64,000 nucleotides of DNA from Rhizobium rosettiformans (GCF_016806065.1 NZ_CP032405.1:3376001-3440000), one strand, 5' to 3'; positions 1 to 8,367 are shown, counted from the stretch's first letter. Notes: a model not told the origin generated them from the sequence alone. Numbers and translations: made by a program.

Positions 1-407
1 CGGTGCACAGCCACGCCGAGCCGGCACCGCTGAAACCCGTGCCGGTGGCTGAGGCCTTCGACTATGCAGCGTCCTTCACGCTGGGCGGCAAATACGCAGC
101 TCTCAAGGACAAGACGCCGGACCCCGAGCTGCAGGCCGTGATGGACACCCCATCCTCGGGCAAGGCGGCGCATCACGAGCATGGACCGAACTGTGGCTGT
201 GGCCACCACGACCATGATCATGGGCACGACCACAGTCATGACCATGGGCACGACCATCACCATGATGGCCATGATCACGGCCATCACAATCATGCTCATG
301 GGCACGCACATGAGCATGGCCATTCGCATGGTCACGATCACCACCATGCGGCTTATCCCCATGCCGACCATCCGCTGGGGCCGAAGTCTATGCAGAAGAA
401 AAAGTAA
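1..407 (+). CDS. His-rich C-terminal tail of a truncated protein, probably cobalt-related
   Basis: Only the 3' part of this gene is in the window; the frame is open from the left edge, so the first in-frame GTG at base 3 need not be the start. The visible ~134 residues hold an ordinary segment of about 55 residues, then a long tract of alternating His, Asp and Gly with one CGCGHH-like site, ending PHADHPLGPKSMQKKK. Such tails bind Co, Ni or Zn. Its stop overlaps the next ATG by one base (TAATG), so it belongs to the cobalamin operon. The C-terminal AYPHADHPLGP pattern reminds me of CbiX-type sirohydrochlorin chelatases, but the catalytic domain is not visible. CobW-like or transporter tails are alternatives. 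Confidence 0.6.
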   Translation, partial: VHSHAEPAPLKPVPVAEAFDYAASFTLGGKYAALKDKTPDPELQAVMDTPSSGKAAHHEHGPNCGCGHHDHDHGHDHSHDHGHDHHHDGHDHGHHNHAHGHAHEHGHSHGHDHHHAAYPHADHPLGPKSMQKKK

Positions 408-1525
408 TGCCGCTCTTCGATCGCATCCTGATCGTCGACTGGTCCGGTGCCGGACAACCGGTCACCGGCAAGAACTCGCTCTGGGCCTGCCTCGCCCGGC
501 GCGAGGGCGATCGCTGTGAGATCGAGTGGAACGAGAATTTTTCGACCCGTCACGCCTTCATGCAGCGGCTTGATGCGGTGGTCGGCGCAGCCGTTGCCGA
601 AGGCAAACGCCTGCTCTGCGGCTTCGACTTCGCCTTCGGCTATCCGGCCGGCACCGCCGAGCGGCTGACGGGGGTGCCACACTGGCGTGCCCTCTGGCGC
701 AAGATCGCCGATGAAATCGAGGATGCGCCTGACAACCGCAACAACCGCTTCGATCTCGCCTCGCGCTGGAACGCAACGCATTTTGCCGGTGAGCCTCGGT
801 TTTGGGGACGCCCGCACCAGCATGCCTATGCCGATCTCTCCGACAAGAAGCCGCCGGCGCCGACAAAGGCACCGCTTGCCTTTCGCAGATCTGAGCAGTT
901 CGCCAAGGGGGCTAAGTCCGTCTGGCAACTGACCTATAATGGCTCCGTCGGTAGCCAGACACTGCTCGGGATCGCACGGCTGTCGCGCTTCCTCGACGAA
1001 AGCAGCTACGCTGAACACGTCGCCGTCTGGCCGTTCGAAACCGACTTTGCCACGGCTTTCGAAAAGCCCGTCGTCTTCGCGGAAATCTACCCCTCGCTCT
1101 TCACGCTGGCCTCTCAGGACGAGGTGAAGGATCAGGCGCAGGTCCGCACCGTCGCCGAGGCCTTTCTACGCTTCGATGCGGACGGGCGGCTTCCTAGGCT
1201 GCTGGATCGTCCGCCGATGCTGACCGAAGAAGAGGTGTCAACGTCTATTGCCGAGGAGGGCTGGGTGCTCGGGATCGGGCATCGGGAGCTGGAGATCGCG
1301 GGTGGGGATACCCCCCTCTGGCCTGCCGGCCATCTCTCCCACAAGGGGGGGGAGCGGACTGCGGTGGCCGCCGATATCGCCGCTGATATCGATAGTCTAT
1401 CCGCAACCGCCGGGGCTGCCTTGGGCGACCATGTAGCTGTGGCCGAGGCCGCCACACGGCACCACCCACTCTCCCCCCTTGTGGGGGAGATGTCGCGCAG
1501 CGACAGAGGGGGGTATCCCCGATGA
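407..1525 (+). CDS. DUF429-like conserved protein in the cobalamin operon, with repeat-derived C-terminus
   Basis: A 372-residue protein starting MPLFDRILIVDWSGAG. The N-terminal VDWSGA strand and later CGFDFAFGYP pattern suggest an RNase H-like fold of the DUF429 kind; rhizobial homologues sit beside cob genes, but I know of no proven function. Residues after about 299 (bases 1304-1520) are encoded by two inverted copies of a palindromic repeat plus the segment between them, so the original protein probably ended near the sequence EGWVLGIGHRELEI. The gene overlaps cobH by four bases (ATGA) and follows the His-rich gene with a one-base overlap, which indicates translational coupling. Fold assignment is inference. 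Confidence 0.7.
   Translation: MPLFDRILIVDWSGAGQPVTGKNSLWACLARREGDRCEIEWNENFSTRHAFMQRLDAVVGAAVAEGKRLLCGFDFAFGYPAGTAERLTGVPHWRALWRKIADEIEDAPDNRNNRFDLASRWNATHFAGEPRFWGRPHQHAYADLSDKKPPAPTKAPLAFRRSEQFAKGAKSVWQLTYNGSVGSQTLLGIARLSRFLDESSYAEHVAVWPFETDFATAFEKPVVFAEIYPSLFTLASQDEVKDQAQVRTVAEAFLRFDADGRLPRLLDRPPMLTEEEVSTSIAEEGWVLGIGHRELEIAGGDTPLWPAGHLSHKGGERTAVAADIAADIDSLSATAGAALGDHVAVAEAATRHHPLSPLVGEMSRSDRGGYPR
1304..1354. repeat. Palindromic repeat element, copy 1 (rhizobial intergenic mosaic type)
   Basis: Begins GGGGATACCCCCCTCTG and ends CTCCCACAAGGGGGGGAG, with an internal GGCCTGCCGGCC palindrome. It is the reverse complement of the element at 1471-1520 apart from a few changes in the central loop and the G/C runs. 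Elements reading CTCCCCC-TTGTGGGGGAGATG are common in rhizobial genomes, mostly between genes. This one is read in frame as part of the upstream protein. Confidence 0.8.
1471..1520. repeat. Palindromic repeat element, copy 2, inverted relative to copy 1
   Basis: Runs from CTCCCCCCTTGTGGGGGAG through a GTCGC-GCA-GCGAC central palindrome to AGAGGGGGGTATCCCC. It ends one base before the cobH ATG at 1522. Its purine run AGAGGGGGG lies at ribosome-binding distance from that start, so the repeat supplies the cobH initiation region. With copy 1 it could form a long hairpin spanning 1304-1520 in the mRNA. Confidence 0.8.
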
Positions 1526-2166
1526 CGTCGCCCCTCGACTACATCCGCGACCCCGCCGAAATCTACCGCCAGTCCTTCGCCACCATCCGCGCGGAAGCCG
1601 CACTCGATCGTTTCCCCACGGTCCTCCAGCCACTGGTCATTCGCCTCATCCATGCCTGCGGCATGGTCGATCTCGCCGATGATATCAGATGGTCGGCCGG
1701 TGCCTTCGAGGCCGGTGCCGCAGCGCTTGAAAAGGGGGCTCCAGTTCTTGTCGATGTCGAGATGGTCCGCCACGGCGTGATCCGCCGGCTGCTTCCGGCC
1801 GAAAACGAGATCCTATGCCTGTTGAATGACGAGCGCGTGCGGCCCAAGGCCGAGGAGATTGGCAATACCCGCTCCGCTGCCCAGGTTGATCTCTGGGACG
1901 AACATCTCGGAGGGGCAGTGGTCGCGATCGGCAACGCGCCGACGGCGCTCTTCCGTCTTCTGGAGCGCATCGATGCGGGCGCGCCCAAGCCGGCAATCAT
2001 CCTCGGTTTGCCCGTCGGCTTCGTTGGTGCCGCTGAAAGCAAGGACGAACTGATCGCCGATTCCAGAGGCATCCCTTACATTGCCGTGCGTGGTCGCCGT
2101 GGCGGTTCGGCCATGGCCTCGGCAGCAGTCAACGCCTTGGCGGGAGGGCTCGGCACCAATGTCTGA
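1522..2166 (+). CDS. cobH: Precorrin-8X methylmutase CobH
   Basis: CobH moves the C11 methyl group to C12 of precorrin-8X, giving hydrogenobyrinate in the aerobic B12 pathway. The 214-residue product matches the family length. The catalytic His is His44 in RLIHACGMVD, and the family signatures KPAIILGLPVGFVGAAESK and the basic C-terminal RGRRGGS are present. The ATG overlaps the upstream stop (ATGA), and its ribosome-binding purines lie in a palindromic repeat. The 3' end overlaps cobL by eight bases. The operon order H-L-I-J-M differs from the F-G-H-I-J-K-L-M order of the classic Pseudomonas denitrificans cluster. Confidence 0.95.
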   Translation: MTSPLDYIRDPAEIYRQSFATIRAEAALDRFPTVLQPLVIRLIHACGMVDLADDIRWSAGAFEAGAAALEKGAPVLVDVEMVRHGVIRRLLPAENEILCLLNDERVRPKAEEIGNTRSAAQVDLWDEHLGGAVVAIGNAPTALFRLLERIDAGAPKPAIILGLPVGFVGAAESKDELIADSRGIPYIAVRGRRGGSAMASAAVNALAGGLGTNV

Positions 2167-3400
2167 CGCGCAGCACACCCCTTGGCTCACCATCATCGGC
2201 ATCGGAGACAACGGGCTTGAAAGCCTCACCCCCGAGGCGCAGGCGGTCGTCTGGCAGGCGGAAACGCTTGTTATTGGCGAACGGCTCGATGCCGTCATCG
2301 ATGGATCGAACCTGCCGGATCTGAAGCGAATCCTGACCTGGGGTGCGGGCTTCCGCGAGACGCTTACGGAAATCCTTAAACTGCGTGGCACGCCCGTAAC
2401 GATACTGGCCACCGGCGACCCCATGCATTTCGGCATTGGTGCCACACTCCGGCGATATGTGGCGGCAGACGAAATGTTCGTCCTGCCGAGCCCGTCCGCC
2501 TTTTCGCTCGCCGCTGCCCGGCTCGGCTGGCCGCTGCAATCGGTGACGCAGATCTCGCTGCATGGCCGCCCGCTCGCCTTCCTCAATCGCCACGTCATGC
2601 CGCGCGCACGCATCCTGGCGCTGACCTCCGATGCTTCCACCGCGCAGGCCGCTGCCGTGCTTCTGGCGGAGCGCGGCTTCGGCGCTTCCGTGCTGCAGGT
2701 GCTCGAACATATGGGCGGGACGAAAGAGCGTATCTTGCGGATGACGGCGCTGGAAATGGCCGAGACATGCCCGGTCATTTCGGATTTCAACACGCTAGCT
2801 ATCGATTGTGCCTGGGATGGGCCGCTTCTGGCTCCTGTGCCGGGCCTGCCCGATGACGCCTTCCGTCATGATGGACAGCTGACCAAACGCGAGATCCGCG
2901 CGGCGACGCTGGCCCAACTCGCGCCTTTTCCGAATGCTCGTCTCTGGGATGTCGGCGCCGGCTGCGGTTCGATTGCGATTGAATGGATGCGCTCTGGCAT
3001 GGGCACCAGGGCAATCGCGATCGAGGCGAAACCCGAGAGACTGGCGATGATCCGCGAGAATGCCGAAATCCTCGGCGTGCCTGACCTCGATGTGGTCGAA
3101 GGCGAGGCGCCAGCGGTGCTGTCGGGCTTGAAGACCCCGGACGTGATCTTCATCGGCGGCGGCATCAGCGGCGAGGGGCTGTTCGAGGCCTGCTGGGAAG
3201 CGCTTGCCCCCGGCGGACGGCTGGTCGCAAATGCCGTGACGATAGAAGGCGAGGCGCGTCTCGTCGATCTCCGCAGCCGCCATGGTGGCGAACTCGCCCG
3301 CATCCAGGTGGCACGCGCTGCCCCGGTTGGCCGCTACTGCGGCTGGAAGTCGCTGATGCCGGTGACGATGTGGACGGTTGTAAAGGGAGAGGCTGAATGA
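2159..3400 (+). CDS. cobL: Precorrin-6Y C5,15-methyltransferase (decarboxylating) CobL
   Basis: CobL methylates C5 and C15 of precorrin-6Y and decarboxylates the C12 acetate, giving precorrin-8X, the CobH substrate. I place the start at ATG 2159 (MSDAQHTPWLTIIGIGDNG), which overlaps the cobH end; a longer frame from 2081 would run inside cobH. The 413 residues carry an N-terminal tetrapyrrole methylase domain (about 8-200, with ATGDPMHFGIG) and a C-terminal class I SAM methyltransferase/decarboxylase domain (about 225-410, with the SAM motif DVGAGCGSIAIEWM near 264). The stop overlaps the cobI start by four bases. Confidence 0.95.
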   Translation: MSDAQHTPWLTIIGIGDNGLESLTPEAQAVVWQAETLVIGERLDAVIDGSNLPDLKRILTWGAGFRETLTEILKLRGTPVTILATGDPMHFGIGATLRRYVAADEMFVLPSPSAFSLAAARLGWPLQSVTQISLHGRPLAFLNRHVMPRARILALTSDASTAQAAAVLLAERGFGASVLQVLEHMGGTKERILRMTALEMAETCPVISDFNTLAIDCAWDGPLLAPVPGLPDDAFRHDGQLTKREIRAATLAQLAPFPNARLWDVGAGCGSIAIEWMRSGMGTRAIAIEAKPERLAMIRENAEILGVPDLDVVEGEAPAVLSGLKTPDVIFIGGGISGEGLFEACWEALAPGGRLVANAVTIEGEARLVDLRSRHGGELARIQVARAAPVGRYCGWKSLMPVTMWTVVKGEAE

Positions 3401-4134
3401 CCGGGAAACTCTATGGCCTCGGGCTCGGGCCCGGCGATCCGGAACTGCTGACCTTGAAGGCGCATCGCATCCTGACGCAGTGCCCGGTCGTCGCCTATCC
3501 CGCGCCCGATACCGGCCCAAGCTTTGCCCGCCAGATCGCGGCTCCCTACCTGACGGCTGCCCAGCTGGAAGTGCCGATCATCGTGCCGATGCGGGTCGAG
3601 CGCTTCCCAGCTCAGGACATCTACACCAAGGCTGCCGAGACGCTGTCGCATCATCTGGACGCCGGATCGGATGTCGCTGTCCTTTGCGAGGGCGATCCCT
3701 TCTTCTACGGCTCCTTCATGTATCTGTTCGAGCGGCTCGCGGATCGTTACCCGACCGAGGTCGTGCCCGGTGTCTCCTCGATGACGGCAGCGGCCGCCGG
3801 CCTGGGCCGACCGCTCGCTGCCCGCAACGATGTGCTGACCGTCCTGCCGGGACCGCTCTCGGATCAAGAGCTCGCCGCCCGTATCGAGGCGTCGGGTGCT
3901 GTCGCCATCATCAAGCTCGGCCGGCATTTCGCGCGTATCCGCACGCTGATCGAAAGCCTCGGGCTGACCGCCCAGGCGGGATATGCGGAACGCGTCAGCC
4001 TTGCCGAACAGAAGCTGACGCCGCTTGCCGACGTGGCAGAGGACACCGCGCCCTATTTCTCGATGATCCTCATCTACAAGGGTGAGGAGCGCTGGCATCC
4101 GGCACTCGCCAAGACGCTGGGAAGCGGGATCTGA
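3397..4134 (+). CDS. cobI: Precorrin-2 C20-methyltransferase CobI
   Basis: CobI transfers a methyl from S-adenosylmethionine to C20 of precorrin-2, giving precorrin-3A, the first step that commits uroporphyrinoid flux to the corrin ring. The 245-residue protein is a single tetrapyrrole methylase domain: YGLGLGPGDPELLTLKA at the N-terminus, CEGDPFFYGSFMYL near residue 100 and VVPGVSSMTAAAA near 120. ATGA overlap with cobL upstream and a one-base overlap (TGATG) with the next gene show tight operon packing. Confidence 0.95.
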   Translation: MTGKLYGLGLGPGDPELLTLKAHRILTQCPVVAYPAPDTGPSFARQIAAPYLTAAQLEVPIIVPMRVERFPAQDIYTKAAETLSHHLDAGSDVAVLCEGDPFFYGSFMYLFERLADRYPTEVVPGVSSMTAAAAGLGRPLAARNDVLTVLPGPLSDQELAARIEASGAVAIIKLGRHFARIRTLIESLGLTAQAGYAERVSLAEQKLTPLADVAEDTAPYFSMILIYKGEERWHPALAKTLGSGI

Positions 4135-5975
4135 TGACTGACATCTCCGCATCACCCGCCACACCCGCCGTCGTCATCCTGAGTGCATCAGCCGCGTCCC
4201 TTGGCCGCCGCATCGCGGAGCAGATCGGGGGGGAATTGCATGCCGCCGCCGCCCGCGTCGCGGAGGCGGATGTGCGGTTTACCTCTGCGAAGAATCATAT
4301 CCAGGCGCTGTTTGCCGCCGGCCGGCCGATCGTTGCCGTCATGGCCTCTGGCGCTTTGATCCGGCTGCTCGCCCCTGTGCTGTCAGACAAAAACTCGGAA
4401 CCGCCGGTGCTCGCGGTGGCGGAAGATGGCTCCTCCGTCGTGCCTTTGCTCGGTGGTCACCACGGCGCCAACGATCTCGCGCGGAAAACTGCCGACCCCC
4501 TCGGCGCTCACGCCGCCATCACCACGGCTGGCGATCTCAGGTTCGGGTTAGCGCTCGATCAGCCTCCTCAAAGCTATGTGCTTGCCAATCAGCAGAATGC
4601 CAAGGCCGTCATGGCGGAGCTTGTGGCGGGTGCGGGCGTGCGGCTCGGGGGAGCATCCGCCGCCTGGCTCACCCAATCAAGACTTCCATTTGAACAAGAG
4701 GCCCGCGTGACGCTCTCCGTGACCGACCAACATAAGACCGCAGGCGAGCTGGAACTCGTCTATCACCCGAAGACGCTGGTGCTCGGTATGGGCTGTGAGC
4801 GGCATGCAAAGCCGGAAGAAGCGATCGCACTCGCCGAGGAAGCGCTCGCCAACGGTGGTTTCGCCCCTGCAAGCATCGCTGCCGTCTGCTCGATCGACCT
4901 GAAGGCCGACGAAACGGCAATCCACACCGTGGCCGCCCATTTCGGAGTGCCGGCCCGGTTCTTCAGCGCAGCCACGCTCGAAGCCGAGGCGCCTCGCCTG
5001 AAGAACCCGTCCGAGGTCGTCTTTGCCGAAGTCGGCTGCCATGGCGTAGCGGAAGGGGCAGCGCTTGCGGCTGTCGGCGCGTCCGGCAACCTCGTTGTCG
5101 AGAAGATCAAGTCCAAGGGCGCCACAGCCGCGATTGCGAGGGCCGCTGATATCATCGACCCGAAGACGGTAGGCCGTGCCCGCGGCACGCTTTTCGTCGT
5201 CGGCATCGGTCCGGGTTCGGAGGGCTGGCGCTCGCCCGAGGTCTCGCGCATGGTTGCGGCCTCAACCGATCTCGTCGGTTACTCGCTCTATCTCGACCTG
5301 CTCGGGCCTCTGGCGGACGGCAAGACCCGCCACGATTTCGATCTCGGCAAGGAAGAGGCGCGCGTCGTGCATGCCATGGAACTGGCCGGGCAGGGTAAGA
5401 CCGTGGCGCTGGTCTGCTCGGGTGACGCCGGCATCTATGCCATGGCAACGCTGGTGTTCGAGCTCTTCGACAAGGGGGGAATCACCGATGCCGCAAGCCG
5501 GATCGAAGTGCAGGTTTCGCCCGGCATTTCCGCACTCCAGGCCGCCGCTGCCCGCATCGGCGCGCCGCTCGGCCATGACTTCTGCACCATCTCGCTCTCG
5601 GACCTTCTGACCCCCTGGGAGCATATCCAGCGCCGGGTAAAGGCGGCAGGCGAGGGCGATTTTGTCATCGCCTTCTACAATCCCGTCTCGATGAAGCGCC
5701 GCACGCAGCTCGCCTATGCCCGCGATGAATTGTTGAAGTATCGCCCGGCCACGACCCCCGTCATCCTCGCCACCAATCTCGGCCGCGAGGGCGAGAACGT
5801 CCGCACTGTGCCGCTTGGAGAATTGAACGTCGACGACGTCGACATGCTGACCGTCGTGGTGGTCGGCTCCTCGGAAAGCCGGACGGTGACGACGGGCGAC
5901 GGCAAGACCTGGGTCTACACGCCACGCGGATATTCCGGGAAGGCAGACACTGGCATGAAGGGAAGTGAAGCATGA
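4134..5975 (+). CDS. cobJ: CbiG-CobJ fusion: cobalt-precorrin-5A hydrolase-like/CobE domains plus precorrin-3B C17-methyltransferase
   Basis: This 613-residue protein joins three modules. Residues ~10-190 are a CbiG N/mid-type region (MASGALIRLLAPVL near 80; LLGGHHGANDLARK near 105). Residues ~210-335 are the CbiG C-terminal/CobE domain (LVLGMGCERHAKPEEA). Residues ~345-600 are CobJ (LFVVGIGPGSEGWRSPE, then CSGDAGIYAMA and EVQVSPGISALQAAAARIGAP). CobJ ring-contracts precorrin-3B and methylates C17. Free-standing CobJ is about 250 residues, so the length is explained by the fusion. CbiG belongs to the anaerobic route, while CobH and CobL names and neighbours imply the aerobic route; the CobE-like part is probably what is used here, which is inference. 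Confidence 0.93.
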   Translation: MTDISASPATPAVVILSASAASLGRRIAEQIGGELHAAAARVAEADVRFTSAKNHIQALFAAGRPIVAVMASGALIRLLAPVLSDKNSEPPVLAVAEDGSSVVPLLGGHHGANDLARKTADPLGAHAAITTAGDLRFGLALDQPPQSYVLANQQNAKAVMAELVAGAGVRLGGASAAWLTQSRLPFEQEARVTLSVTDQHKTAGELELVYHPKTLVLGMGCERHAKPEEAIALAEEALANGGFAPASIAAVCSIDLKADETAIHTVAAHFGVPARFFSAATLEAEAPRLKNPSEVVFAEVGCHGVAEGAALAAVGASGNLVVEKIKSKGATAAIARAADIIDPKTVGRARGTLFVVGIGPGSEGWRSPEVSRMVAASTDLVGYSLYLDLLGPLADGKTRHDFDLGKEEARVVHAMELAGQGKTVALVCSGDAGIYAMATLVFELFDKGGITDAASRIEVQVSPGISALQAAAARIGAPLGHDFCTISLSDLLTPWEHIQRRVKAAGEGDFVIAFYNPVSMKRRTQLAYARDELLKYRPATTPVILATNLGREGENVRTVPLGELNVDDVDMLTVVVVGSSESRTVTTGDGKTWVYTPRGYSGKADTGMKGSEA

Positions 5976-6748
5976 CCGTCTATTTCATCGGCGCCGGGCC
6001 CGGAGCCCCCGATCTAATCACCGTGCGTGGCCTGCGCCTCATCGAGCGCTGCCCGGTCTGCCTTTATGCCGGCTCGCTGGTGCCGGAGGAGATCGTCGAG
6101 GCAGCACCAGAGGATGCCCTCGTCAAGGACACAGCTCCCATGCATCTCGACGAGATCATCGCCGAGATCGAGGCAGCCCATGAACGCGGCGAGGACGTCG
6201 CGCGCGTGCATTCCGGTGATCCCTCGATCTACGGCGCGATTGCGGAACAGATGCGCCGGCTCGATGCGGCAGGCATTCCCTATGACGTCGTGCCGGGTGT
6301 GCCGGCCTTTGCCGCGACCGCAGCACGGCTCAAGACCGAGCTGACGCTGCCGGAGATCGCCCAGACGGTCATCGTCACCCGCACCGAGATGAAGGCATCC
6401 TCGATGCCGGAATTTGAGACCCTGGAGATTTTGGGCAAATCCAGGGCGACGCTCGCGATCCATCTGTCGATCCGCAATCTCACCCATATCCGCGATACGC
6501 TGACGCCCTATTATGGCGAGGATTGCCCCGTGGTGATCGCCTATCGCTCGACCTGGCCGGATGAACTCTTCATCCGCACGACGCTCAAGGACATGGCCGA
6601 GGAAGTGCGCAAGGCGAAGATCACGCGGACCGCCTTGATCATGGTCGGCAAGGTCTTCGGCCATGTCGAGTTCCGCGACAGCGATCTCTATAATTCCGAC
6701 TTCAGCCATGTGCTGCGCAATGTCGGGAAGAAGAAGGCTCGTGGCTGA
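5972..6748 (+). CDS. cobM: Precorrin-4 C11-methyltransferase CobM
   Basis: CobM methylates precorrin-4 at C11 to give precorrin-5. The 258 residues form one tetrapyrrole methylase domain with YFIGAGPGAPDLITVRG at the N-terminus, RVHSGDPSIYGAIAEQM near 80 and VVPGVPAFAATAA near 105. It overlaps the cobJ fusion by four bases (ATGA). Its stop is overlapped by the GTG start of a small membrane protein. Together with cobH, L, I and J this covers five ring-modifying steps; cobG/cobZ-type and cobK genes are not in the window. Confidence 0.95.
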   Translation: MTVYFIGAGPGAPDLITVRGLRLIERCPVCLYAGSLVPEEIVEAAPEDALVKDTAPMHLDEIIAEIEAAHERGEDVARVHSGDPSIYGAIAEQMRRLDAAGIPYDVVPGVPAFAATAARLKTELTLPEIAQTVIVTRTEMKASSMPEFETLEILGKSRATLAIHLSIRNLTHIRDTLTPYYGEDCPVVIAYRSTWPDELFIRTTLKDMAEEVRKAKITRTALIMVGKVFGHVEFRDSDLYNSDFSHVLRNVGKKKARG

Positions 6749-7196
6749 AGCAGTGCGTCGGCGTCACGTAAGTTCGCTCATCGGCCGATATGCCGTCTTT
6801 CTCGCCGCATTCCTCGCCGGCTGTATTGTCACAGTGGCCACGGCATTCGTCTATCTCTTGGTCTACATGTCGCAAGGGCCGCTCAGGGAGTTCAGGAGCT
6901 ATCTCGGCTACAACGTGATCGACAGCGGCACCGCCTGGCAATGGACCTTCAACATCATGTTGTGGGCGCTACCGGCGATTCCGCTCTGCCGCCTGATTCT
7001 GGGAGCAATGAGTGGCGTGCGACCGGCATGGTGGCGGATGGGTGTCGGCTACATGGCCCTCGGGCTTGTCATTTACGGTTTCGGCCAGCTTGCCTATGCC
7101 ACCAACATCGATCGCGTCCTGCTGCGCGTAACCGGTTTGATTGTCATCCTGACAGCTGGCTATTGGTTCACCTGCCGTTGGATGGTCAGGCCGTGA
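6741..7196 (+). CDS. Small four-helix membrane protein of unknown function
   Basis: I choose GTG 6741 as start; it lies inside the cobM end and gives 151 residues beginning VAEAVRRRHVSSLIGRY. An upstream frame from 6663 would run inside cobM. Four hydrophobic stretches are visible: AVFLAAFLAGCIVTVATAFVY, WTFNIMLWALPAIPLCRLIL, MALGLVIYGFGQLAY and LIVILTAGYWF. No family is recognised. The overlap with cobM implies co-translation, but nothing in the sequence shows a role in B12 synthesis or transport. A later GTG at 6753 is an alternative start. Confidence 0.6.
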   Translation: MAEAVRRRHVSSLIGRYAVFLAAFLAGCIVTVATAFVYLLVYMSQGPLREFRSYLGYNVIDSGTAWQWTFNIMLWALPAIPLCRLILGAMSGVRPAWWRMGVGYMALGLVIYGFGQLAYATNIDRVLLRVTGLIVILTAGYWFTCRWMVRP

Positions 7197-7317
7197 CGCC
7201 CGGATTCTAGGGCCGCAAGTCTGATCGGCGAATTCGCTGAAGAGCCGCCTTGATCGCTTTCCCGTTCACGGGGATTGGGATATGTAACGCGTTTCCCTGA
7301 TACAGGACGTCACATTC

Positions 7318-8283
7318 ATGCATAAAGTCATCTTCGATACGGATCCTGGCGTCGACGACGCCATGGCGCTCCTCTTCCTGCACCATCACCCCGACATCGA
7401 CCTCCTTGGCATCACCACGGTCTTCGGCAATGCCGAGATCGATGTGACCACGCGCAACGCGCTTTATCTGAAGCGTGAATGGAAGATCGATTCACCCGTG
7501 TCGCGCGGTGCTGGCGAGACCTTCATCCCGCATCGCGTGAGCCATGCGCCGCCAAAATTCATCCATGGCGATGATGGCCTCGGCAATATCGGCGTGCCTG
7601 AGGTGACGGATGTCCATCCCGATCCGCGCCCCGCCCATCGCTTCATCGTTGAAACGGTCCGCGCCAATCCGGGCGAGGTGACCATCGTTGCCGTCGGCCG
7701 CATGACGAACCTTGCCAATGCGCTGAAGGAAGACCCCGAGATCGTCAATCTGGTGAAGGAGATCGTCATCATGGGCGGCGCCTTCGACGTCAACGGCAAC
7801 GTGACGCCGGCCGCCGAAGCTAATATCCACGGTGACCCGGAAGCGGCAGACGTGGTGATGACAGCAAAATGGCCCGTCGTCGTTGTTGGCCTCGACGTCA
7901 CAATGCAGACGGTGATGACGCGTTCGCAGCTCGCCGACATCCGAGACGCCGCCGGCACCAGCCGCGCACGTCTGCTCTTCGACCTGTCGCAGTTCTACAT
8001 CGACTTCTACGAGGGCCTGGTCGACGACGGCATGGTCGTTCATGACAGCTGCGCTTGCGTCTATGTCGTGGCACCGGAACTCTTCAAGACCCGCAGCGGC
8101 GTCATCCGCGTCGTCTGCGGCGGCATTGCCGACGGCCAGACAATTCAGAAGCCGGATGGCCGTGGATTCGGTCCCTCCGACTGGGATGGCGACCTGCCGA
8201 GCCAGAAGATCTGCACCGAGATCGACGCACCGGCGGTTCTGAAGCTCATTCACGATGTTATCGTGTCTGTCCGCGAGGACTGA
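7318..8283 (+). CDS. Inosine/uridine-preferring nucleoside hydrolase
   Basis: Hydrolyses the N-glycosidic bond of ribonucleosides in purine or pyrimidine salvage. The 321-residue protein starts MHKVIFDTDPGVDDAMALLF, which contains the Ca-binding DTDPGxDD signature of the IunH family. Further family elements are KEIVIMGGAF near residue 155, the EANIHGDPEAA segment near 170 and a C-terminal Asp in VVHDSCACV near 240. An SD-like CAGGACG precedes the start. It is monocistronic and ends just before a strong bidirectional terminator at 8301-8336. Substrate preference cannot be read from sequence. Confidence 0.92.
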   Translation: MHKVIFDTDPGVDDAMALLFLHHHPDIDLLGITTVFGNAEIDVTTRNALYLKREWKIDSPVSRGAGETFIPHRVSHAPPKFIHGDDGLGNIGVPEVTDVHPDPRPAHRFIVETVRANPGEVTIVAVGRMTNLANALKEDPEIVNLVKEIVIMGGAFDVNGNVTPAAEANIHGDPEAADVVMTAKWPVVVVGLDVTMQTVMTRSQLADIRDAAGTSRARLLFDLSQFYIDFYEGLVDDGMVVHDSCACVYVVAPELFKTRSGVIRVVCGGIADGQTIQKPDGRGFGPSDWDGDLPSQKICTEIDAPAVLKLIHDVIVSVRED

Positions 8284-8300
8284 CCGATATCCAGACAAAG

Positions 8301-8336
8301 AAAAACCCCGGATCTGGGAGGAGATCCGGGGTTTTT
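8301..8336. terminator. Bidirectional intrinsic terminator with a CCUCCC loop on the minus strand
   Basis: A perfect ten-pair stem, CCCCGGATCT / AGATCCGGGG, closes a GGGAGG loop and is flanked by AAAAA on the left and TTTTT on the right. It can end both the nucleoside hydrolase (+) and the convergent DUF1127 gene (-). On the minus strand the loop reads CCUCCC within CUCCUCCC, the anti-Shine-Dalgarno motif also displayed three times by the small RNA at 8769-8895. Confidence 0.9.
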
Positions 8337-8367
8337 CTATTCTGTATCCGACCGAGGTCGGGACCAA

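Noticed and set aside
1..407. Cobalamin riboswitch at the head of the cob operon
   Set aside because: The operon starts to the left of the window, so its leader is not visible. Internal junctions overlap and leave no room.
181..519. Met/Thr-rich frame across the His-rich tail
   Set aside because: Shifted reading of CAT/CAC repeats. The His-rich frame ends at a start/stop overlap and is the coding one.
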